The translations under genes were made by a program, and so were the position numbers. From positions 14,136,001 through 14,200,000 of the forward strand of contig JBHGNT010000007.1 in NCBI GenBank assembly GCA_043228905.1: a DNA stretch of 64,000 bases, written 5' to 3'. This stretch comes from Azolla caroliniana (taxonomy: Eukaryota; Polypodiophyta). The notes under the pieces were generated by a model, which searched no databases, had not been told where the DNA came from, and saw nothing but the letters and a program-made list of their open reading frames with translations. Below, piece after piece: positions 56,506 through 64,000 of this stretch (its first letter is position 1; each line of letters starts with the position of its first letter).

Positions 56506-58062
56506 CCGTTTCACCAAGTCCACGATGGAGTCGTGGAACTCCTTCTTGGCGATTCCCAGCACCTCTCGTAACGACAACTCCACCTTGCTGTCGAGGATCC
56601 GTTCCTCTAGGACCTTTCGTAAGTCCGTGGTCCTTTCTATCTCCGTCCCCAGACGGTACCCGCCCTTCTGGGGTTTACCTTGCGTACCGGCACCGCCGGC
56701 TTCGTCCCGTCGTGGCCCGGACCGGGTCTCGTATCGTTGTGAGGGCCCGGTCGTCCCGGGTTTCCCCACCCGCTTCTCTTCTACCAGAGCCTCGTAGTTC
56801 TGGCAAGCGGCTTCCACGAAGCCCGTCTTTTCCTCGACCGGGTCGCTCCACCCGGTCATCTCCCGTACCCGTTTCTCCGCACGGTCCGATTCCTCCCTTT
56901 TAAGCCTTGCACCGGCAAGGCCTTCCAGCATCGTCGGCCAGAATCCGGCTTTGCTTTCCCTTCGGGCCTCGCCGCCCCCGACTCGAATGCCGGCCGACGC
57001 CGAGTAGTGGACGGTTTCCGCGTGTCGGGCCGCCGCCTCTTCCATCAACCTTTTCATACCACCTCGCCCGTCGTTTCGGCTCAGGGCCCTTCGGGTGTCG
57101 CTGGCATGCACCCGTCCTTCCCACAGGTACACCACCCTGTTCCTCAGCGCCTCCGCGAAGTCGCCACAGTCCTTCCGAATGTGGCCGACTTCATCGCACC
57201 ACATGCACCTGTTTCCTGCCGCCGGCCGTCGGTCACGAGCCGGTTCGCCACCTTCCCTTCGGGCTTGCGCGATTTGGAGGTCCTTTATCGCCCTCGTCAA
57301 TTCCTCCAGCGCCGCTCCTCCGGTTGAGCCTCTGACTACGCCGGTCGAAGCCGAACCGGTTTCCAACCACTCTCGGGTCTCTTCCTTTCGCACCTGTGGC
57401 GCTGGTTCGAGCTTCCTTGCTGCGACCGAGCCCGACCCGGTTGCCCCGTTATCCGCCCATTCTCGCCGTTTGTCGAAACGGCCACAGACTTTCTTGACAG
57501 CCGCCCAGTCGGTAGTGAGCCCGTCTTCGGTTTCAAGCAAGAGGCCCACTTGCTCCCGATCCCGCTCGTCGACCGACTTGACAAACAGCAAGACCCGGCT
57601 CGTGTCCAGGATGGTTCGGTCGAGCGCCGAAAGGCGCGCAAAGTTTTCCTCGAACTCCCGGAGGAGTGCCGACGCGTTTCTTCCCTTCCCCGGGGACTCC
57701 ACCCATTCCATGAACCTTCGCTTCAAAAGCCGGAGCGCGTCGTCCAGCCCGTATCTCTCTAGGAGCCGACCTTCGAACTCCTCCCAGGTACGGCTCTCCG
57801 CCCGCACCTCGAGCACCTCCGCATGGATGCTCGGCATCGCCACTCGGGGAAATCCGGCAAGACGCCTTTCTTCCGGAATGTCCCGCATCAGCATCTCTGC
57901 ACCGTAGGACGCCAAATACCTCGTGGCATCCTTCCCATCGAACCGGCTGATCGTGCCGACGACCGCCTCAATAGCTTTGTCGAGGGCACCGGTGCCCTCG
58001 CGCGCGTTTACAATCCGATCCACGGCCGAAGCCATGGCCTCTGCAAGATCCGACCCCCTCAT
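56506..58062 (-). pseudogene. G2 gag with zinc knuckle, cut by N1
   Basis: The first ATG is at 58062 (MRGSDLAEAMASAVDRIVNA); the frame is also open up to the primer site. The gag core matches N1, N2 and N4: ISRFDGKDATRYLASYGAEM, TWEEFEGRLLERYGLDD, FEENFARLSALDRTILD, VLLFVKSVDERDREQVGLLL and VCGRFDKRR. The zinc knuckle CMWCDEVGHIRKDC (57166-57207) is intact, which N1 lacks. The frame is open to VDLVKR at the N1 border and continues at 53139. In the present sequence it would read 15 codons into the N1 LTR and stop. Confidence 0.88.
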
Positions 58063-58086
58063 CTTCTGCTCTTCTGCCGCCTCCTT

Positions 58087-58102
58087 CACGTCGGGTTCAC
58101 CA
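58087..58102 (-). other. Primer site of G2
   Basis: On the minus strand TGGTGAACCCGACGTG, four bases inside the 5' LTR. It is shared with N1, and one or two bases from N2 and N4. It is distinct from the initiator-Met site used by all copia elements and G1 here. Confidence 0.82.
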
Positions 58103-58106
58103 AAGA

Positions 58107-58899
58107 TGTCGAGATATTACGCAAGTGCGTGTGGAAACGAGGCGGGACCGCGGGGGTCTCGAACCAAAGAGCAAGCGAGGGAGGAGAAAGAGAGAAAACC
58201 GGCTACGCAGGACCGGGGATACACAGGGACACGGCCCTTCAGCACGGAGAACGCGAACAGACACCGACACAGACAGATGCGAATGACTAAATATGTATAT
58301 TAACAAAATGGCTAACACGACTACAACCCTCGATGGGGCACAGGTTGGCTACAACCGAACAGGCCGGCAAACAGATGCCGATGCCTGTTCGCTTCGACGC
58401 GCAAAGGGGGCAGCAGGTCGGAGGTGCTGCCGGAAGCACTCGGGCGTTCCTCGAAACAGCGCGAGCCTCCTCAGAACCCTACACAGAAAAGCTATGGAGC
58501 TCAAGAAGGAAGGAAACAGAGAGAGAAGCGTCCAGAAACGGTCCGGCAGCACTTCCTCCTCTCTGCGCGAGATGCCTGCAACAGCTCTTTCCTGCTCCTT
58601 ATATAGGCCGACGAGCAGGCCGTCATGTCAACTTTATTCCCTGTCCCTTTCGAACAGGGATCCGCTCCGTTCTTCACGCATCCGCGTAGTTACGCCGCCG
58701 ACTCGTACAGTTCCTTAGCTCGCGCGCGCGACCGAAAAGACTGTTCGCGCGGTCTTTGTCTCCACTTGTGTTAGGGCCCGTTCCTGCCGATTATCCTCCT
58801 AATTTGCTTCTATGTACAACTTGGAGCGTGCGCGCGTGAAGAACCGGTTCCCACGCCTTGGTGCGCCGATTCTGCTTATGGACGGTTTTCTTCACGACA
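58107..58899 (-). repeat. 5' LTR of G2
   Basis: 793 bp, equal in length to the 3' LTR. A TATA box (CTATATAAGG on the minus strand, about 58599-58607) should start the gag-pol RNA. CCGT follows at 58900-58903. Confidence 0.92.
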
Positions 58900-59005
58900 C
58901 CGTTAGACAATTTTGTTCGTTTCACACCGAAAATCTTCAAGATACCGTGCCTTGCGATCAACCTATTCAACCGACCCGACACTGGAAACCGGCAAGAAAA
59001 GACAT
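58900..59005. other. Short stretch after G2, probably the rest of N3
   Basis: Joins 48260 across the CCGT target duplication (GATGGAACCGTTAGAC in the restored flank). No open frame. It ends AAGAAAAGACA next to the N4 LTR, which could be an LTR end (TGTCTTTTC on the minus strand), but this is weak. Confidence 0.4.
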
Positions 59006-60157
59006 TGTCGTGATGTTTCTAACACGCAGTGTGAAACCACCCTCGAAAAGAAGCCAAATATCAATTTAAATAAACTAGTATTGTGAAGTCAACTTTATTG
59101 GTAGGCAAAATACTTTTTCATTTTGCCAAAGATAATTCCTTATAAATAAAAGGTCAAAGGATTGAACCTTACAATAAATAATGATGAATATTAAGTTAGA
59201 GGCGGTTTTCAAAAGTAGAGAAAAAGATGGAGAGAAAAAAAAAACACGCGTGGATATGATGAGTATGGTAGAGAAATAAGCTCATAATTTCCTCGTCAGA
59301 TGTCCAAATTAGAAAATAAAATATGCATAAGAAAGCTAACCCAAAGAGCTTTCCAAGAATATCTTGCATGTGAAATTTGGGGCTAGAAAACAGAAATAAT
59401 GAGGAAAAGAAAAGTTGACTCATATAGACAAGCTTTTTTTTAGGGGAAAAAGGCAATCGATCCTAAACCTATAAATAAGAGCCTATTCTAGTGAAGAAGT
59501 GGGGGAGGGAGAAGGAACACGGAAGCTCTAGTCAATTGGAAGGCAAAAGAAGAAGGATCAACAACATCGAGAGGCATCATCAACAAAGAATCACCTTCTT
59601 CTATATTCCACTCTCTTCTTTCCTCCACCTCTCATCCCCCATTCCTTTATAAACAAACAATCCTTCATATTCACATCCAACCTATTGTAACATGATTCTT
59701 ATATTATAAAAGAATCGATTATTTTGATATAAACTAATGCTTTCTTTCATCTACTTGTCTTATGTGTAAATCTTGATTGTGTTGTGCGTGTGAGCTCTAA
59801 TTCCTTCCAGTCCATAACCCCAACAGTTCCGCCTCACAATCCGCGCATAGTGACAGGTATTTCACAACATAATTAAGTGGTGAACCTGACGCGAAGAGGT
59901 GGTAGGAAGGATTCAAGTGCTTGCAATAGAAGATTAGAAGATGGCTTCTTCGACAAACACCCAAGCTGATGAAGTGGCGAAGTTGGTGGCTATTGTCGAG
60001 CGAATGATGAGAGCCCGAGATAATGATTCAAGATTAGACAAGGCCATCAATTGGACTGTTGAGATAGCGGGCCAATTTGGTGGAAGAAATATTACAAATA
60101 TCCTCGCCATATACAAGACAGAGATGCAACAACGAGATGTCATCGAAGAGAAAAGGG
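59006..60157 (+). mobile_element. Element N4: LTR and gag fragment
   Basis: LTR 59006-59869 (864 bp, TGTCGTGATG to TTCACAACA, TATA box CTATAAATAA at about 59469-59478). The primer site TGGTGAACCTGACGCG is at 59878-59893. A gag fragment from the ATG at 59941 matches G2 gag (LDKAINWTVEIAGQFGGRNI, then IYKTEMQQRDVIEEKRG) and breaks off at about 60157 into minus-strand copia RT of A4. It is 3'-truncated. The LTR is only distantly like those of N1 and N2. Confidence 0.78.
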
Positions 60158-61190
60158 GTGTGGAGATCGGTCGGCATTCCGTCATGCCAAACTTGTACAA
60201 CATATTCAGCACATAGTGTCTTTGTGAGAGCAATATGTGGTCAGGGGTCTGGATCACCTCGATCCCAAGAAAATAATGAAGGTCCCCCAAGTCCTTCATT
60301 TCAAATGCGTTCGATAACTAGGACTTCACTCTACCAATTTCAACGAGTCTGGGTTCGGTGATGACTAAATCATCTACATACTGGATGAACAGTGAAGAGT
60401 CGGACTTTGAGGCTGCAAACCCCATCTTACACAATTGGTGCATGATCTTCACATTCCAAGCTCGGGGGGCTTGGTTCAGACTGTAAAGCGACTTCTTGAG
60501 TTGGCACACTGCCGACTTGTTCATCTCCAATTGGAAACTAGGGGGTTGGATCATATAGACCCGTTCTTCAAGGTCACCTTGAAGAAATGCATTCTTCACG
60601 TCCATTTGGTGAAGGTGCCACCCCCTTGCTACAACAACTGCCAGCACCACACGAACCGTCGTCATCTTCGCTACCAAAGTGAAGGTCTCGTCGTAGTCGA
60701 TTTCGTGGGTCTGTGCGTATCCCTTTGCCACTAACGGAGCCTTGTACTGGTTGACTGAAGCATCGGCATTGTACTTCACCGTATATACCCACTTACAACC
60801 GATTGGTTTACACTGTCGAGGAGGGTCAACCAGGTCCCAAGTGTCATTGGCATCGAGTGCCCGCATTTCTTCTTCCATAGAAGCACGCCAATTTGCGTCT
60901 TTCGCTACTTCTACATAGCTCTCTGGCTCACACACTTCTGTCATCTTGGTCATGTACACATAGTGATGTGCCATGTACTCATTGTATCCGTACCATTTTA
61001 CAAGGTTCTTTTGGCAGGTTGACCGACACAACTTTTCGTGAGCCGGTTTGAGGCCTTTCTTGGCCGGTTCAGATTTCGTTTCTAAAGATCCGACTTCGTT
61101 CTTCCGAAGTCAGAATCCCTCTGATCTTACTCTACATTGTCAGTGTCGTATTCTGACATCTTTCTCTTCCCCTTCTCTTTGCGCATGAAC
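60158..61190 (-). pseudogene. A4 reverse transcriptase, 3' part
   Basis: Open from about 61031: NYMAHHYVYMTK-type linker, [40 protein letters not shown], and the catalytic block FIQYVDDLVIT. A gap of several codons before YVDD, compared with A1, has removed residues next to the active site. After a frame change near 60320 it continues as MKDLGDLHYFLGIEVIQTPD and ends at PISTPL. Few stops compared with A1. Confidence 0.82.
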
Positions 61191-61193
61191 CGT

Positions 61194-61986
61194 TGTTGCG
61201 TTGTTACGCGCGTGCGTGTCGAAAGGGCGGGACCACGGGGGTCTCGAACGAGGGAGAAAGGGATGCCGAGAAAACCGACTCCGGGCGCGACCCGGACGCA
61301 ACTGAACACAAGAGAGAGAGAGAGAGAGAAGAGCGAGAGAGAGCATGCACGCGACACCGACTCTTATACACACAGGAAATAAGGAAAAGAAACGCACCCG
61401 ACACTAGCAGAGACACAAATATGCTCAACCCGTTATATATATGATTACAAGAGTGAGTTACAACTCCGGCTCCGAGCTGGACTGAGGTAGGCTAGGTCAC
61501 ATCAGCAGTTTGCCGCCAAGCCGCCGTCGGGGAGCTCTCGGGCTCGTCGTGCTGAGCGGGGTCTTGCACAGGAGGCCGAGTAGAAGTAAACCCCCACAGA
61601 ACATACAAGTTCTTCACCGGGCTAAAACCCTAAACGGACACGAAGGGGCTGAAGAAGAAGAGGAAGAAGAAAAAACGAAACCCTAAACGAAATAGGGTGA
61701 AGACCAAAGTGGAAACCCTAAGGGAACAAGAATAAGATGAAGAGGAAGAACTCTACCAAACCCTAGACCTAAGTGGTATACCCTCCTAACTCAAAATGGG
61801 CAACCCTTCATAAGTGACCCCTCCCTTCCTTTTATAGCCCAAGGAGGGAGGGACCTTACAATGTGGGATAAAATTTCCCCTCTTATTTCTATACATCATT
61901 TCCTAGGAAACATGGGCACATGTTGTACACCACCGATTTGCCCATTCCACCCCGGTTTCACACCGTAGCCGGAAATCTTCACGACA
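61194..61986 (-). repeat. Solo LTR of the N2 family, CCGT flanks
   Basis: 793 bp. On the minus strand it begins TGTCGTGAAGATTTCCGG and ends GCGTAACAACGCAACA. It matches the N2 LTR throughout, including the AACCCTAG-type block and GA/CT runs. CCGT lies on both sides (61190-61193 and 61987-61990). No internal sequence is present, so it arose by recombination between LTRs. Confidence 0.85.
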
Positions 61987-63280
61987 CCGTCTCCTCGGTT
62001 TCTTGTGTGGGGAGAGCACGGTAGAGTCTCCACTATTCTCCGGTTCTTTATCTGACTGGTCATTCCGACATAGCCGCTCAATTGGCCCACTTAGTCGGAA
62101 TGAGATAAGACTCTCATCTAGAGTACCAAATCCTTCTTCATATTCTACCTGAACCTCTCTAGGTTCACTAGCCTCATCCTCCGGAATCAGGTCTTCGTCG
62201 GGAGTTGGAGTCACGAGAGAGTACCATGATTCCGACTCATCAAACTCAACATCTTGACTGAGATAAGACTCTCATCTAGAATACCAAATCCTTCTTCATA
62301 TTCTACCTGAACCTCTCCAGGTTCACTAGCCTCATCCTCCGGAATCGGGTCTTCGTCGGGAGTTGGAGTCGCGAGAGAGTACCATGATGCCGACTCATCA
62401 AACTCGACATCTTGACTTATTCGGACCTGTTTAGTCCGGGGGTTATAACACTTATACCCCTTCTGTTCATGCGAGTGGCCGATGAGTATGCACTTCTCCA
62501 ACTTCGGATCTAGCTTCCTCCACTTCTCATCCGGTACATGCACATATGCTATGCTACCGAATATCCGAAGGTGTCTCAAATTCGGCTTCTGCCCGAAATA
62601 TAGCTCATGTGATGACACCTTATCTCTGATCCGGTTTTGGATGTAGACGATAGTCCGAACCGCCTCATCCCAGTAGAACTTGGGCATACTCTTCTCCTCT
62701 AGCATTGCGCTTCCATCGACAATCGATCGGTTCTTCATTTCGGCCACACCATTTTGTTCCGGTGTGTATCGACAGCTAAATTCTCTCCGAATTCCTTTCT
62801 GTTGCAGATAACTGTTGAATTGGCTGGAAAAATATTCTTTTCCACCATCCGACCGCAGGCACTTAATCTTTCTCTCTGTTTCCCATTGAACGAAGCTTTG
62901 AAGGTTCCGGAAACATTCGAAAACTTCGCTTTTCCTCTCGATGAGGTAGATCCAAGTGTGCCCGCTGTAGTCGTCGATGAAGGAGACAAAGTACTGACTC
63001 CCGCCAAGACTAACTCTCTATGCCAGTCCCCATACATCTGAATGGATTAAGTTGAGCTTGTTACGGCTCCGGTTTTGTTCGGTGGGGAATGGAAGCCGGT
63101 GTCGCTTCCCGAGTTGGCAGGCTTCACATATTTGGGCCTTGTGGCCACTAAATGTCAGCAAACCGAAAACAACTTGTTTCGATTGCAGGTCCTGAAGCCT
63201 TCGGTAATTGACGTGACTGATCCACTTGTGCCAAAGATCGATGTTCCGATTTGATCTTTTGTTCTTTTGCAAACATAGAG
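61987..63280 (-). pseudogene. A4 integrase and linker
   Basis: Integrase finger LWHKWISHVNYRRLQDLQSK with CEACQLGKRHRLPFP (about 63115-63250), then core and RNase H-fold residues, FYWDEAVRTIVYIQNRI (about 62640-62695) and GSIAYVHVPDEKWRKLDPK. The acidic linker (TPTPDEDPIPEDEASEPGEV) is present twice because of the 158-bp duplication. The frame changes at least twice, near 62750 and 63040. Confidence 0.82.
62101..62416 (-). repeat. 158-bp tandem duplication in A4
   Basis: Copies at 62101-62258 and 62259-62416 start TGAGATAAGACTCTCATC and end CATCTTGAC. They differ at only a few positions, so the duplication is recent relative to the element. It doubles a segment of about 52 codons of the integrase-RT linker. 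Confidence 0.88.
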
Positions 63281-63987
63281 GAGCCTACGTTGTTGATGTC
63301 GAGGATGAACATCCTCCCGTTGCGACGCCCTTGCGCGATTATTCGGCCTTCTTCTTCAATGAAGCACCTGAGGTGCGTAAACCGCACCTGCATTCCCTGG
63401 TCGATGATTTGTCTGACTGACACAGGTTCTTTATGATTGTCAGAACGGGTAGTATGTTCATCAACTTTAACTTTTGTCCAACATGGCTTAAAAGGGACTT
63501 CTCCGACATGCACAATTGGGTGAGGGGTGTCGTCTCTGATTTCGACAATTCCCAGTTGTTCCGGTTTCTCTACAAATGAGAACCACTCTTCATGGCTCAT
63601 CATGTGATTAGATGCTCCAAAATCAACGTACCACACTTCATCCAATCCGGAAGTGGTCTTCTTCATCGAGTTCGCCTTATGCTTCATCATGAAGGTTGGC
63701 CCCTTTACCGGTCTTCCCGGTTCCGGATCTTTCCAATCCTTCTGCGTAGTGCGAGCTTTGCTGGTTTCCTTGTTCAGACTTGTCGGATCCGGATTTGTTT
63801 GAATTGGTGCACTTTTTCCAACACTCGCTTTCTCTGTGGCCTTTCTTGCCACAAAACCAACATTCCGTGTCGGCCTTCCCATGTCGGTTTCCGGCACCGT
63901 TTTGACTCCCCCTGCTCGTAGAGGGTTCGGAACTACTGTCGGCACTATCTCAGTGCCTTCGATTCTACTCTTGTCGGACGCCTCCAT
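63148..63987 (-). pseudogene. A4 gag end and protease
   Basis: Long open frame: ADKSRIEGTEIVP-type gag tail (63980), a degenerate knuckle region (NVGFVARKATEKAS, where the other frame holds the Cys residues), MMKHKANSMKKTTSGLDEVW, and protease WYVDFGASNHMMSHEEWFS (about 63600-63650), with Phe in place of Ser in the DSGAS motif. It continues through QIIDQGMQVRFTHLRCFIEE. A frame change in the knuckle region shows it is not functional. Confidence 0.82.
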
Positions 63988-64000
63988 TGCGTGCCGACCC

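Larger units (their letters stand above)
48261..58899 (-). mobile_element. Ty3/gypsy element G2, near complete, split by N1
   Basis: LTRs 48261-49053 and 58107-58899 are both 793 bp and differ at nine positions by my count, all transitions (about 1.1%). Target duplication CCGT lies just outside each end (48257-48260 and 58900-58903). Order on the minus strand: 5' LTR, primer site 58087-58102, gag with zinc knuckle, N1 insertion (53140-56505), protease, RT, RNase H, integrase, polypurine tract GGTGGGGGCGGA, 3' LTR. Without N1 it would be about 7.3 kb. Only two 1-base frame changes, both in homopolymers, break gag-pol. GC content is clearly higher than in the flanks. The pol type differs from G1. 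Confidence 0.92.
60158..64000 (-). mobile_element. Copia element A4, partial, minus strand
   Basis: Family-A copy running off the window end. Reading leftwards on the minus strand: gag end and protease (63987 to about 63280), integrase (63272-62450), linker with a 158-bp tandem duplication, a solo LTR (61194-61986), then RT (61190 down to 60158), where it is cut by N4. No LTR of its own lies in the window. Confidence 0.85.

Overview
This window is nuclear DNA of a flowering plant. The evidence is an intron-rich plant gene with GT-AG introns (NOP53) beside a deep nest of Ty1/copia and Ty3/gypsy LTR retrotransposons with plant-style primer binding sites. I cannot name the species. Only one ordinary cellular gene is supported, a 9-exon NOP53 (ribosome biogenesis) gene on the minus strand at 5111-10495. 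Bases 1-5110 and 10496-11442 hold no other gene I can support.

From 11443 to the end, almost everything is retrotransposon inside retrotransposon. Names used here: A1-A4 are copies of one Ty1/copia family, B1-B2 of a second, T and K are two further copia elements, G1 is a plant-type Ty3/gypsy element with a chromodomain, G2 is a different Ty3/gypsy type, and N1-N4 are gag-only or LTR-only relatives of G2. Layout: A1 (11443-23144) is split in its gag by G1 (12121-18387, TSD CTAGA). The 3' LTR of A1 is split by B1 (23145-38650). B1 is split by T (24380-30026, minus) and by K (30437-35659). B1 is cut by N2 (38651-43474), which is followed by a B2 fragment, the minus copy A2 (carrying an 821-bp hAT-like DNA element, 45198-46018), A3, and the LTR-like block N3. 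N3 is split by G2 (48261-58899, minus). G2 is itself split by N1 (53140-56505). Then come N4 (59006-60157) and the minus copy A4 (60158-64000, carrying a solo LTR at 61194-61986).

The most interesting material is the G2/N group at 38651-60157. G2 is a nearly complete gag-pol element whose RT and integrase look, from memory, more like Ty3/gypsy elements of basidiomycete fungi than like the usual plant clades. N1 is a 3.4-kb element with near-identical LTRs, the same unusual primer binding site as G2, and an intact 642-residue gag-like ORF with no pol: a gag-only (TR-GAG type) element sitting inside its probable autonomous partner. N2 and N4 carry the same gag domain and a near-identical primer site. 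G2, N1 and a solo LTR of the N2 family are all flanked by the same 4-bp repeat, CCGT. The LTRs of N1 and the block N3 also carry paired A-box and B-box motifs, as in tRNA or SINE promoters, at identical spacing.

Most copia copies are dead. Element T reads as one open frame of 1,341 codons broken by seven nonsense codons and no frameshift, and all nine differences I see between the G2 LTRs are transitions. Both fit decay by deamination of methylated cytosine. LTR similarity agrees with nesting order: G1 is old (about 5% different by eye), G2 young (about 1%), N1 youngest (about 0.5%).
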